From Macrothele yani (Eukaryota; Arthropoda; Arachnida; Araneae; Macrothelidae), in the NCBI GenBank assembly GCA_039090855.1, contig CM077005.1:14237921-14301920 (forward strand): a stretch of DNA of 64,000 nt, read 5' to 3'. A program made the translations under genes and the position numbers. The notes below the pieces were generated by a model. The model was not told where the DNA came from. It did no database searches and saw only the letters and a program-made list of their open reading frames with translations. Numbering within the stretch: position 1 is the first letter of the stretch; the number at the start of each line of letters is the position of its first letter. Of this stretch, positions 40,640-51,200 are shown one piece after another.

Positions 40640-41097
40640 TCACTCTCGTGCTACACGGTTGTGTCGTGCCTGCACAGCAGGACGCGCATGAGATAAAGGC
40701 AGATAGCAGCGAGAGTTACGAAGGTCCCGCAGTTGACCTCGTTGTGGGTTAGAACGTCGAACTTGTCGATTCAAATAGTCCCACAAGTACTCTACGAGAG
40801 GGAGAACGGAGACAACGCTGTCGTGTTCCTGGAACCAGTCACGAACCCCTTTAGCGACGTGGCACGACGCATCGTCCTGTTGGGAGACACCATCACCACC
40901 AGGATAAACGTCCAACATGAAGGGATGCATGTGGTCAGCGAGAATGGACTGGTAGCCATTGGCATTCAGGGACCCATCCAGTGGTACCAGCGATCCCAGG
41001 TCATACCTGGAAAACATCCCCCAGACATGCGCACTGCCGCTGGCCTGTACTTAACCAAACCTGAACTGGATCCTATCAGGCTGTAACATTACCGTTG
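40640..41097 (-). pseudogene. Tc1-like transposase, C-terminal fragment
   Basis: The 125-codon minus-strand ORF (40640-41017) contains GGDGVSQQDDASCHVAKGVRD, the block holding the second catalytic Asp. VEYLWDYLNRQVRRSNPQ is the region of the third catalytic acid. This order is typical of Tc1-family DDE transposases. The N-terminal DNA-binding half is missing and several frameshifts are present. The upstream end (about 41065-41094) is an inverted copy of 42208-42239. Confidence 0.75.
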
Positions 41098-41312
41098 AAG
41101 ACAATAGACTTTTGGTTATTGGCCAGTGGGCATTAGGGACGATTTCAGCCGTTAGATGGCACTGCGTCCCAAGGTGTCAACACCTCAGTTTCTGCGTTGT
41201 TTGAATTGCGGGATTGTGTATGTTCGTCGTTTTTTCTTGTTTCTTTTAAAAAAAACTTCTAGTTTTAAAACTAAACTGTTGTTTTCACAACAAAATCTAA
41301 CCCATTTTCAAA

Positions 41313-41504
41313 ATGGTTTACTGCTGTGTGCCGATGTGCATATCTTCTAAGAAGATAAACGTGCGATTTTCATTCCATGAGTTTCCCTCAAATCAGAACC
41401 TAAAGCAACTGTTGCTGAAAGAAATATCTCGTCAGGATTTTGCTCCAAATGACAAGTTACCTTCAACTGTTGTTTGTGGTAAGCATTTTCATTCTGATAA
41501 TTAA
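41313..41504 (+). CDS. THAP zinc-finger domain, orphan exon or relic
   Basis: 63 codons matching the THAP (C2CH) pattern: MVYCCVPMCISSKK supplies the first Cys pair. FSFHEFP gives the aromatic/Pro core, DFAPNDKLPSTVVCGKHF supplies the second Cys and the His. The usual Trp in the middle is not seen (QLLLKEI instead). THAP domains bind DNA and occur in host transcription factors and in P-type transposases. The frame stops just after HSDN, where a full domain is nearly complete. A GT-AAGC at 41477-41482 could be a donor but falls inside the motif. It may be a P-element-like relic or an exon of a host gene; the rest is not nearby. Confidence 0.6.
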   Translation: MVYCCVPMCISSKKINVRFSFHEFPSNQNLKQLLLKEISRQDFAPNDKLPSTVVCGKHFHSDN

Positions 41505-41570
41505 TTACGTACCTAATTCAATTTTAGAAAAAAACCTCAGCTCTATAAACTCATATTAAGTAAAATAGTA

Positions 41571-41948
41571 GGTAAATGTGTAGATTTGCGTTTTAAATTA
41601 TTTCGTCGGAAAAATATTAGTACTTGGGAAAAGTGCGACGTACAGGTTTTAGATTGTGAAAATTAATGGCAGATGGTGCAGAAATTTTCGGTTTCAAATG
41701 TCTTTTAAAGATTTTTATCGTAACATTTACCTGTACGTTCGATACGTTAGGCCTACTCTTCACAGCATCGGACTTGCAGGTAAATGTTACGATAAAAATC
41801 TTTAAAAGACATTTAAAGTACGAAATTTCTGCACCATTTGCCATTAATTTCCATACTCTAAAAATCTGTACATCGTACTTTTTCCAGGTACTAACACTTT
41901 TTCCAGGTTCCGACGAAATAATTTAAGACACTAATCTACACATTTACC
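41571..41948. mobile_element. Foldback element, ~165-bp arms
   Basis: The 378-bp stretch starts GGTAAATGTGTAG and ends CTACACATTTACC. Arms 41571-41733 and 41776-41948 are inverted copies with interspersed mismatches, and are closest in the inner part (GTCTTTTAAAGATTTTTATC and complement). The loop is about 40 nt. ORFs read from both strands are mirror products of the palindrome. It starts about 65 bp after the THAP segment. Confidence 0.85.
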
Positions 41949-41949
41949 A

Positions 41950-42135
41950 AAATCTCGGCCCTAGATCGTTGAAGAATAAAGGAGGAATGAGATTTACACA
42001 TGAATTACACCAGTTCCTACAGAAAAATTATCTTGCCCAAGTACTACGAATTCAGAATACAAATAACCATCTGTTAATGTGAAAGTGAATATAAATAAAA
42101 TCTCAAATGTAAATAATGATACGGAATCAGTTTGT
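41950..42135. other. Short gene-free spacer
   Basis: No repeat or gene recognised. A direct repeat AGATGGC(A/G)CTGCGTCCCAA flanks the larger interval at 41153-41171 and 42155-42173. Confidence 0.4.
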
Positions 42136-42149
42136 TAATGCGAACAACG

Positions 42150-42930
42150 TCAATAGATGGCGCTGCGTCCCAACTCATCTTTTCTGTTTTCGCTGTTTTT
42201 GCTTAATGTTACAGCCTGATAGAGGATCGAGTTCAGCCTTGACTTAACCGACAAGCGTGTCTTGGTTTTGATTCTCGTGTGTCTGACGCCGCATCCGCCA
42301 CCGTCCGCCACTTCTTTGGAGTAGAAACCTTGATTCGTCAACGAAGGTAACCTTTTCCCACTCTTCCAATGTCTAATGACGGTAGTCTCATTCTAACTGC
42401 AGGCGTCGTTGCCATTGTCCAAGCTTGTGCAGACGCTTTACAATGGCTTGCCGTGTTACTCCGAGTTCCTGGGCGAGCTCTGACTGTGTGCGACAGGGAT
42501 CCGCGTCCAACAGTTGTTCCAGTTCCTCATCGTCAACTTCTTGTGGCTGTCCCGGACGTTCTGCATCACGGATATCGAAATTTCCCTGCTTAAACCGCTG
42601 GAACCACTTCCTACACGTACTGTATAGGACACAGCAGCGTCACCCAAAGCAGCACAGATCATTTGCTGGGCTTCAAACGGCACTTTTTTTCAGCTGAAAC
42701 GCGAATAGGAAGCAGTGCCTCAAATGTTGCTTCTCGAACGACATTGCTTTCACCGTTAACTTTCGTATCTTCTGTCACTACAGCTGTGAGAGGTTACGGT
42801 TGCCTGGAAAGCTGTTGGATGGCGCTGCAATGAGCCATTATCGCACACAGCTATTGGCATTTGGCGACGGTCTATGATCGCTTGCGGTTAGGGGCCGAGA
42901 ATTAAGTTGCACACCTAATACCTATATATA
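42150..42930 (-). pseudogene. Mariner-like transposase, N-terminal part
   Basis: On the minus strand, starting near 42745, the text runs through AQQMICAALGDAAVSYTV, a helix-turn-helix start. Acidic DEELEQLL- and ELGVT-like segments follow in another frame, then KVTFVDESRFYSKEV with the first catalytic Asp. At least three frame changes occur. The right end (about 42905-42930) has TTAGGTGTGCAACTTAATTC on the minus strand, similar to terminal repeats of this group. The C-terminal catalytic part is lost near 42208. Confidence 0.7.
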
Positions 42931-42934
42931 AAAC

Positions 42935-43785
42935 TGAAAAACGTATAACCGAGGTTCCACTGTACTGTGTCACTCTTAATTTCATTTTCTGATAAATATT
43001 TCGGTATAACAAACAATCAACTTTTTCTGTATGTGTATTTCACTGTGTGTGGACAGTATTTTCGTCTTGCGTTGCCCGTAAATACGCTAACTGAACGCAG
43101 CTTCGTAATGAGCCAGTGTAATTTATTTGATGATGCATGCCCTTTGTTAGCATTTGTGTGTGTGTGTGTGTGTGTGTGCGCGTGCGCGCGAATATCCCTC
43201 GTGATCTCGTTTATTTACTCATTAATTTTTTATTTTCTTTGCTCATCATGACCTTAATTCCCTAAATATGCCTCCCAGACGTGTTAATAAAGTTGACGTA
43301 ATGCCTCCGGTGAAGAAATCTGGAAGTTTTTTTCTTTCTTTTTTGTCTGTACCAGTGAAATTGAGAGCAGGGACAAATAATACGCATTTCGGAAAGGCCT
43401 TGGGAATTGGCGGCAAGAGGAATCTATCAATTTGTATTAATGATATGAAAAGAAAATGAATGTAACTATGTTTTATTTCTCATCTTTGAAGCGACAATAA
43501 CGCATAAAAAATAAACAAATTCCGTTTGTTCTTCTGTGGCAATGGAACATTTGATAGTTGTAATAGCTCAGTCAATTTCTTCTGTCATTATTTTTCAGTT
43601 AAGAATCTTGCTGGATTGCTGGGTTTTTCTTGACTTAAAACATTCAGGAGATAATTTTCCAGTCTAGTCGAAACGGAAAAACATCGTTCACAACCCTTGT
43701 ATTTAAATTAGAAAAACAACTTGCACAACCCTTGCAAAAACACTTTATTCAAATGTCAATTTTAAGCTAGTTTTCATCGCCACAT
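42935..43785. other. Mostly gene-free; (GT)n with CG extension at 43156-43190
   Basis: A 63-codon ORF at 43268-43459 begins MPPRRVNKVDVMPPVKKS and ends ICINDMKRK. The start and end faintly resemble a pogo/Tigger N-terminus, but the middle does not. I treat it as unproven. Confidence 0.4.
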
Positions 43786-43790
43786 ATATA

Positions 43791-44637
43791 CAGTCAAACC
43801 TCGATTTAACAAACTTCAAGGGACCAGCGGCCGTGTTAAATCGAGGAAGCCTTTCGAATGAAACATTTAAATTAAGCTAGTGTTCATAACAGAATAAATA
43901 GGCAGCTAAGATCTCTTTCTTTCAGTGAAATTTAAAATATGTATAGTACTTTTAATTACGAAGTTTATTATCATAAAAGTTATAATACATGTACATTTAC
44001 TTTGCATATTAAATACATAATTCGTAGATATTAGACTTCAATATGTAGCATCGAAATTTAAGCGTTCTTTAAAATTACGAGAAAAATACGAGTTGATTTT
44101 TTTCTGAGCATTTAGCTTCTTAACGATTTCAGTTTTATAAATTGCATGAAACAGAACATCAATTAGTACTAATTAACTTGTAAAAACAGAATATGTGTTT
44201 ATTACCTTTTTACGCTGTAGAAAAGACATGAGAAGATTGCTTATTTTTTTGTGAACGTTTAGCTTTATAAATTGCAGCTTCAATTTTATGAAGTGCATAA
44301 AAAACGTCATCAGTAATATCGAAGCACATCAAGTAGTTTTTAGCACACTCTATACCGTTAACAGCATCATTAAAGCAGTTAACTTTCAGTTCTGCTTCAT
44401 ACTCATCAGAATAGGATGCATTTAGTCCGATCTGTTCACCGAAAACGTCATCAAGGGATTGCATTTGGGCTAACCTTTAATGTAAAGATGCTGATTAATA
44501 TAGTTTGGCAACATAGTCTGATTAACATAATGTGTTCGTTAAATCGGGAAACGTCAAGCATTAATTACAATGTGATTCCGTCAGGACCATAAAAAAATGT
44601 ACGTTAAATCGCAGTCCGTTAAATAGGAATTTGACTG
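43791..44637 (-). mobile_element. Pogo/Tigger-like element, internally deleted
   Basis: Ends CAGTCAAACCTCGATTTAAC and the complement of CAGTCAAATTCCTATTTAAC, flanked by TA (43789-43790, 44638-44639). The termini are typical of pogo/Tigger elements. At 847 bp it keeps only the 3' end of the transposase gene. Confidence 0.85.
44210..44464 (-). pseudogene. Pogo-like transposase C-terminal tail
   Basis: 84 codons ending in a pattern typical of Tigger/Jerky-type C-termini: NYLMCFDITDDVFYALHKI then EAAIYKAKRSQKNKQ. The DDE catalytic domain and the CENPB-type DNA-binding domain are absent. It lies inside the element's TIRs in antisense to the + strand. It cannot be active. Confidence 0.65.
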
Positions 44638-44745
44638 TACATATTTTTCCGTAGGTTTGTAGATCTTTTTTCTTCACAAGCAGAAGTATATCTATTCGTT
44701 AAAAAAAAAACGTACGTTATTAACTTAAGTGTAATAAGCGTAAAT

Positions 44746-44918
44746 CAGGGGTCGCGCCGCCGATCGCCATCTTCGCAATTGGGGGTGGAAAATCATTTTG
44801 GTGATGGAAAAAAGCTTTGGCGATTACCTTTTCACAGTGTTATAACACTTTGGCGAAAACAAATTGAATTCGGCGACTAAATTGGCGAAAACTTAAAAAA
44901 AAACCAGCGCAACCCCTG
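44746..44918. mobile_element. hAT-type MITE (CAGGGGTCGC family), copy 2
   Basis: Ends CAGGGGTCGCGC and GCGCAACCCCTG. TAAAT occurs directly on both sides (44741-44745, 44919-44923). The interior (CTTTGGCGATTACCTTTTCA) matches copy 1. Confidence 0.85.
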
Positions 44919-45158
44919 TAAATGATGTTATTGTCACATGCATTACATTCAGTTCTTGGTGAATTGAAAACCGTGCATGTTGTAGAAAGTTCAAATATCT
45001 CATGGTACACTCTGTTTTCAATCTATGTATTTTTATCCGAAATGTATAGAATGGCACCTATGATGCGTCTGGACTGTAGCGAACATCGTCCTCAGCCACC
45101 TGTAGGGCAAGCAAGCACCCCTGTAAAGTGAACGTTGTAAACATTTTACGAAAAATCT

Positions 45159-45180
45159 TTTTTTTTTTTTTTTTTTTTTT
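45159..45180. repeat. Poly-T run
   Basis: About 22 T residues. Confidence 0.9.
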
Positions 45181-45668
45181 GGCGTGGGACTAAGTCTAAC
45201 TCCGCGAATAGTATGGAGCGACTTACAATCGACGGCCTGTAACAAAAATAGATCCCAATTGAAATCGTTATAGCGTTAAAAATACATATCGCACACTAAT
45301 CGTGTTAGCATATTCGTAAACAGCATGGAATCCAATTCGCGTACTGCGCAATACATCCCGTGCGCGAAGCTCCCCTCGCTCCCTGTGCGCGGGGAGAGAT
45401 GATGCAATATTTCTGGGGGTGCCGCCGCGTTTGACTCAGTCTATCTCGGCAACCGTGAGCACAACACGACTGTGCGTGGTATCGTTCTAAAGCTCTCGAC
45501 GAGATCTATTCAAACATACGAAGAACATTTCGTAGTGGTTTGAACTGAACATTTTAAAAATTGTTGTGAACCGGTGAGCACTTTCGACAATATCGCGGTT
45601 TACCTGGACAACCGTGAGTGCAAAACGGCTGTGCGTGTATAACGAAGTAAATTTCTCCGTCATTTTTG

Positions 45669-45740
45669 GTCTACGCCGGGATTCGAACCCGAGGCCGCTT
45701 ATTCCGGAACAAGTCGCTCTACCAACTGAGCTACGCAGAC
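45669..45740 (-). repeat. tRNA-like unit in TRIM-C left LTR
   Basis: 72 nt, minus strand: acceptor-like GTCTGCG pairs with CGTAGAC (one G-T). D-arm GCTCAGTTGGTAGAGC and T-arm with GGTTCGAATCCCGG are intact. The anticodon arm is poor. Confidence 0.78.
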
Positions 45741-46093
45741 ATTTGTTCTGATTGCTATGTGCCTTTATGTCGTATGCGTCCTGCTGGCAGGTACGTCACA
45801 TCTCCCCCCCCGAGAGAGGGCCGGGGGCATGGCTCACGGGTCAGCCGTGACCATGAATCGTTGCAGGCAGCCATCCACTGTAGAACGTGCACTTGAGAAC
45901 TCCCAGTCAATCTGCTGTGTGGAATGAAACATCACATATTTTTATTTTTCGAAGCGCTGGAGAAGGAATTCTCTGATTTTTCCTGTCTCGCGGTGTGGAA
46001 ATAACATCACACCAATGCGAGATTTTGAACGGCTGGGTCATCCGGATAGTTCGGGCGCCAATTATAACGAAGTAAATTTATCCGTCATTTTTG

Positions 46094-46165
46094 GTCTACG
46101 CCGGGATTCGAACCCGAGGCCGCTTATTCCGGAACAAGTCGCTCTACCAACTGAGCTACGCAGAC
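46094..46165 (-). repeat. tRNA-like unit in TRIM-C right LTR
   Basis: Same 72-nt unit as at 45669-45740, including both Pol III boxes. Confidence 0.78.
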
Positions 46166-46344
46166 ATTTGTTCTGATTGCTATGTGCCTTTATGTCGTGT
46201 GCGTCCTGCTGGCAGGTACGTCACACGTGGTATAGTTTTAAGGCTCGCGATGAGATCTATTCAAATATATAAGGAACATATCGCATTGGTTTAAACTAAA
46301 ATTTAAAAAATTGTTTTTGTGTGAACGGGTTAACATTTTCGACA

Positions 46345-46433
46345 ATGCCGCGGAATTCGTAGAATAAACGCAAGCAAAAGTGGAGAAAATCAAAACAAGG
46401 GGAAACAGCAAGTGATGAGGAATGTATGAAGCC
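46345..46433 (+). pseudogene. Start of a decayed basic ORF, split by a hAT insertion
   Basis: ATG near 46350 begins MPRNS, then a stop, then a basic stretch up to the hAT target site. The frame resumes at 47655 with KPKKTAAQRTREYRE, a basic helix-like segment, and stops again. Similar N-termini are seen in transposase-like ORFs of arthropods, but I cannot name the family. Confidence 0.4.
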
Positions 46434-47654
46434 CAGGGTTGTGCAATTACGGGTAAAAAAAAGGTTTTCTACGTGACACGTAAATTACGCGTAAAAACGC
46501 TTAAAATACGTAGAAAACGTAAAATACGTAAAAAACGCGTAAAATGGGTAACAAAATTAAAAAAAACATGGCTTTGTGCTGTTAATTAACTCGCTATGCA
46601 ATCTTCGTGCTGTTAATTAACTTGCTATCAGTATCGATAAAAATCTGGAAAGTTTGGAGCGCTTATGAAGAAGGGTGTTAAATCACCACAGACATTCTGG
46701 TACTTCGCCAGTCGGCACCATAAGAAGTGATCAGCAGTTGCTTTGAAGTTAATCAACATCCCAGTATCTTCATCCCAACTCGAAATACTTTTCTCTAATT
46801 GGTCTTTTGTCCATAATACTATACAAGAAACCGGCTCAGCTGCGAACGTTCGAAGAAATTGGTTCAAATATATTATACTTTGAAGTTAGAATCATAACAG
46901 TGAGAATTATTAGTGTGATTAAGGGTGTGTGAGAACTGAAAGTGACAATTATAAACATTTAAAGAGTTACATTTAAAACAAGTAGTTTAATGTTCTGTCA
47001 AATCTACAGTTTTTTCCTTTAAGGGTATAAGTATAGCACAATCAATATGAAAAACGTTTAGAGTTTTAAAAGAGTAACATTATGATTTTGAAGTGTACAC
47101 CTGGATAACATGTCAAACACAAATATTATTAAATGAAATGTTCAATATTTTGCATTATAGACATGCCATTGACATTCATGTCAAAATATTATCTTTGGTG
47201 AACAAACTGAACATAATTGTTTTTTCTATAGAATTACATAAATATGAAAATACACTCGACGAATTTGAAGCTGTTAATAAAATCTTGAATTCTATTCAAT
47301 ATACATTGTGATTTTTATCAATGCTAGTGCAAGAGGTAGATTTTCTTCATTTTTAATATACAAGAAAGAACAGATACATTATAATTTCTAAAAAGAAATC
47401 TGTTAATAGGTGGCTGAGCTGTATGAACAATCTTAAGAGAATAATGATTTCGTAGTGAAATATACAAAAAGTTTTAAGTTTAAAATGTAATATACTTAGT
47501 GGTTTTTATATTATATTATTTATACACACACGTGAAAGAAAATTAGTTTTTTACGTCTGCGTAAAAAACTGGTTTTCTACGCCAAGTAAATTACCTGTAT
47601 ATTACGCGTAATTTACGTAAAATACGTAACGAGTAAATTACCTTGCCAACCCTG
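46434..47654. mobile_element. hAT element with perfect 8-bp target duplication
   Basis: Termini CAGGGTTGTGC and GCCAACCCTG, flanked by ATGAAGCC at 46426-46433 and 47655-47662. Both ends carry many TTACG/CGTAA words (CACGTAAATTACGCGTAA at the left), giving extended subterminal inverted repeats. At 1221 bp it is shorter than autonomous hATs. A 79-codon minus-strand ORF (46628-46867) may be a transposase relic. Confidence 0.9.
46628..46867 (-). CDS. Unrecognised 79-codon ORF inside the hAT element
   Basis: Contains several aromatic residues (SSWDEDTG, ATADHFLWCRLAKYQN, FPDFYRY). The Trp/Leu pattern is faintly like the C-terminal dimerisation region of hAT transposases, but this is too short to be sure. 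No other part of a transposase was seen in the element. Confidence 0.3.
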   Translation of the reverse strand: MNQFLRTFAAEPVSCIVLWTKDQLEKSISSWDEDTGMLINFKATADHFLWCRLAKYQNVCGDLTPFFISAPNFPDFYRY

Positions 47655-47790
47655 ATGAAGCCCAAGAAGACTGCAGCTCAACGAACTAGAGAGTATCGAG
47701 AATGACTGAAAGCAGTCGCTGCCAAACAAAAATCCAAAACACCGATCGTAGTCCTACGTTCAAAACTGACGGCTCAATCAAAACTGAGCC
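47655..47790 (+). pseudogene. Continuation of the decayed basic ORF after the hAT insertion
   Basis: Reads MKPKKTAAQRTREYRE, stop, then LKAVAAKQKSKTPIVVL. Joined in position (not in sequence here) with 46345-46433 it is one older coding remnant. Confidence 0.4.
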
Positions 47791-48092
47791 AACCGTTTTT
47801 TTTTTACGAAAATCCATTTTTATATTGGCGTAAAGAACTGATATTGCCAAGCTTTCGCACTCGAACTGGTGGATTTATCGAGGCAGAACGAAACTAATCT
47901 ATGCAGACAAAACTTACAATAAACGTTAATATTTGAAAATATTAATAGATACTTGTGTTAAGAACTTTTTTATTTTTTTGTAAACTTTTATTTTCGGTGG
48001 TTTGTGAAAATGAAAATTTCTTTTGCATTTAATTATAAGCAATACGTTTCCTTATTTATTCGCGTATTGTATTTTTTTAAGGTACATACTAT

Positions 48093-48266
48093 CAGGGGTC
48101 GCTCTGGCTCTTTTTAAAGTTTTCGCCAATGTATTCGACAAATTCAATTATTAATCGACAAAGTGTTATAACAGTGCAAAAAGGTAATCGCCAAAGCTAT
48201 CTTTCCATTGCCAAAATGTTTTTTTTTCGCAAATAGCTAAGATGGCGATCGACAGCGCGACCCCTG
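48093..48266. mobile_element. hAT-type MITE (CAGGGGTCGC family), copy 3, inverted
   Basis: Ends CAGGGGTCGC and GCGCGACCCCTG; TACTAT lies on both sides (48087-48092, 48267-48272). The interior is the reverse of copies 1 and 2 (GGTAATCGCCAAAGC). Confidence 0.85.
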
Positions 48267-48279
48267 TACTATTTATTCG

Positions 48280-51200
48280 CAAGGTTGTACAGTACGAACA
48301 ATGGGTAACTTAAAAGAAATTGCTTTTCGAGTTGAACCAGTAGGAACAGCTGTGGTAATCATTCTGTACCACTTGGGCGCTGAATTGTTTGTGTTAAGGG
48401 TCAGGGAAGGGTGAAATGACTTCTTTTCTTTCGGTGAAACGTTAAATTTGGAAGAACATTGCCAAAAAGAAAAGAAAAAGCGAAAGGTATTTTAGCTAAA
48501 TGCATTTCATTAGGCACTGAAAATAATGTTCAAAGGGAGTCGTTGTGCGAGAGAGAGAGAGGAAAAGAAAGAGCTTTCAACTTTTTCCTGTCCATCGCTT
48601 TACAATCAGATTGACTGGTGTACAATGTTTTTGGCGCTAGGATTTGTTGGCGTGAATCTGAGGACTATTGATTTTTGAGTGGGGAAGGGAGGAGGGCCTA
48701 GCTGTTGACGACAGTAAGAAGAGACTACCTCCGAACACCAGCGAAGGAGAATGCGCGATTAATGATGAAGGAAGTGGAACCGAAGAACAGAAGGAGAAAG
48801 AGACTAAATGCGACATAAAATAACTCCTTGATTCCATTGCATGGAAAGGAACCAGAATAGAAAAAACGTTTTTAGCAAATTGGGAGTAATCTTACCTCCG
48901 GCGATAAGGAACTTTCAACTCAACCATCATCAAGTAAATTCAGGTGATTCATTTTTTTTTTTTATTTCAAGAGAGTTCTGTCTTCTTTCTCATGTTGTTC
49001 TTTTGACATTTTGTATTTTATTTTATAAGTTTTTTTCCTTTTCGGCATGGAGACATTATTCGCCCGTGAAGTAAATTAACAAAAGGAGCGAAAAACCCGA
49101 AGGGAAACTTGTGTTTGTATTCGTGGGAAAATATGGTTTGTAGTTGACCCCTCCCCCAGGCTCTGTGTTTAAACAATTTAAATTATTTGTTCAAACACAC
49201 AGCTCCCTCCCCTTCCCAAGTTCTGTGGCCGATCCTTCTTTGCGTCACAGTCTTGCTTTGAACAAATCATTAACATTTCCTTTCTTTTTCTTTACTTCAC
49301 GTTTTGGATTTCCGATCTTGTATTCTCTAGTAAGGTATATTATCATACAGTTTGATTTCCGGTGTAAATAGAGATTGAAGCAATTGAATTCTTTTGCGTA
49401 AATCGATTTTTTTTTCTTTACGTTTTTTTATTCTGTGAGTCCTGTACTGGCAGCATTTAGTTGGCGAATTTGCTTGTTTATTCTAAGCAAAATCGTTACG
49501 CTAGGCGATCTCATTATAATCTAAAGCGTTGTTTAGATTTGCCATTTACTTGAAACACAGTTTCTTCTCGCCGAATTGAGGTTCCTACAAAACATTTAGT
49601 AACATTACGTGATGAAATTTTTTTAAATTTTTTTATTTTGGTAAATATTGTTTTAATTTCATATTGAGCACACAGTATTTTGTTATTGATATGAATGTAT
49701 GATGTGGTCAAACGATCTGGTGTGCGAGACGCACTGTAATCTCAGTCCAACACAACTATTTTTATCCTACAACTAATGTATTAAGGACACGTGACACGGA
49801 ACTCAAAGCTGTAATCATAGGCGCCCATATGGGGGCCAAGAGCGGGCGGGCACCTGTCCTCGCCTGGAAATCTGACTATGCCATTTCAGTTCTTGGGTGA
49901 TGCTGCAAAGATTTGCAATAAAACTCATTCTGATTGTAAATTTTTCTGCTGAACTTCTGAATGAAAGTATGTGTGTGCGTGCGTGCGTGCGTGCGCGTAC
50001 AGTAAAAATAGTTAAAAGCGTTAGCAATTTGCAGTAGGAAGTTATACTGTTGGAATTTCTCATTGGTGTGTCAGAACACAGCACAGCGTACATGCCTACA
50101 GCATGGAAAAGTGTGAAGGGCGAAGAAATGAAAAATATATCGTCCTTTCAGCAGCAGTTGTAGCGTTTTATGTGTAGCTGACTTACTAAAACTCTACTTA
50201 AATCAAAAACTTCACCTACAGTGAAATACGAGTCACTCAAATAAAGTTTAGGAAGTTGTTACTTACAGCTAATCCTTTATTGCTGTTAAAAAGCACTTGA
50301 TTTGTACTTCAACAAGATGAAATCACAAAACTTGTGTTAATATCCACAATAACAACTGACTGTGAAACACAACACTTTCATTAACATAGAACACGTAGCC
50401 TTCAAAATACGTAAACGGCAACTAAGCAATCTCTTATCCAAAAAGAGCATCAACGTTCACCATCAAAATCCCCTCTCACAGCTACTGCGTAGCCATTATA
50501 TATCTCGTCTTGTTCTTATCACATGCATACGTTTCTTACGCATGGGCCACATGATGTTGCCAACCTCCATTTATATGAGAGAGAAGATATCACGTTAAGT
50601 TTGGAAAGTGTAAAAGAGAACAATCTCAAATTTACGTAGAAAAAGGAACTAAAAATGAAAGTTAAAATAGAATATACGTCACACAGTCTTGGACTGTGTT
50701 GAACAACGATCGCCCATAGATCTTTCCAGAATTTCGTCTTGAAGGTGTTTATACCTTTTTTATGACCCATTGAGTGATCGGCGGGTTTTTGTGGGACGTG
50801 GGACAGAAGTGGCGAAGAGGCGCAAGATCCTAAAGGACATCAAAGAACTTTCCTTAGTGTCCCAATATGTTGTCGAACTTCATTTATCCATCTCTTTTAA
50901 GTAGTTTTTGGGACTTCCGGTTTTCAGTTAAGTTTATGTGTTTTTGTGTTGTAAAAGGGACTAGAGAACAGAGAAGGCAGTGTTGAAATTTGCTTATAGT
51001 GTTTGTGTATGCTCCTTGTATTTAAAATTTGCATTTGCTCCCCTCCTGAAAATTAAGCTACGGGCCGCAGTGGCTGCAATCGCGATGATGTCACAAAGCG
51101 CAGTCTACTCTGTTACTGTGGAAGAAACTTCCCGATGCATGCTGGATATGTACCACATCTTTGAACTGACTAGCTGTGGGGAGATTCTTGTTATCAGAGG

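Larger units (their letters stand above)
45638..46225 (-). mobile_element. TRIM-C: miniature LTR element with tRNA-like LTRs
   Basis: Two 163-bp LTRs (45638-45800, 46063-46225) differ at only two positions seen (TTCTCC/TTATCC, CGTATGCG/CGTGTGCG). They are flanked by CGTG (45634-45637 and 46226-46229). On the minus strand the LTR starts TGTGACGTACCTGCC and ends TTCGTTATA. It is followed 2 nt later by the PBS TGGCGCCCGAACTATCC (46044-46060). A purine tract with a G8 run precedes the 3' LTR (45801-45816). The 262-bp interior shares its PBS-proximal half with TRIM-B and has no ORF. Confidence 0.9.
45455..46360. repeat. ~145-bp tandem duplication, second unit split by TRIM-C
   Basis: Unit one (about 45455-45598) runs from CAACCGTGAGCACAACACG through GAGATCTATTCAAACATA to TTTCGACAATATCGCGG. 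Unit two starts at about 45610 (CAACCGTGAGTGCAAAACGG), is interrupted by TRIM-C, and resumes at 46226 with GAGATCTATTCAAATATA and TTTCGACAATGCCGCGG. The two-unit layout resembles the 5' end of a larger element. Confidence 0.75.

Noticed and set aside
40733..41086. 117-codon plus-strand ORF
   Set aside because: It is the shadow of the minus-strand Tc1-like transposase fragment.
38367..46225. CRISPR-like or satellite array from the repeated 160-180-bp units
   Set aside because: The units occur as two separate LTR pairs with distinct target duplications and PBS/purine tracts, 7 kb apart; there is no array with regular spacers, and the genome is eukaryotic.
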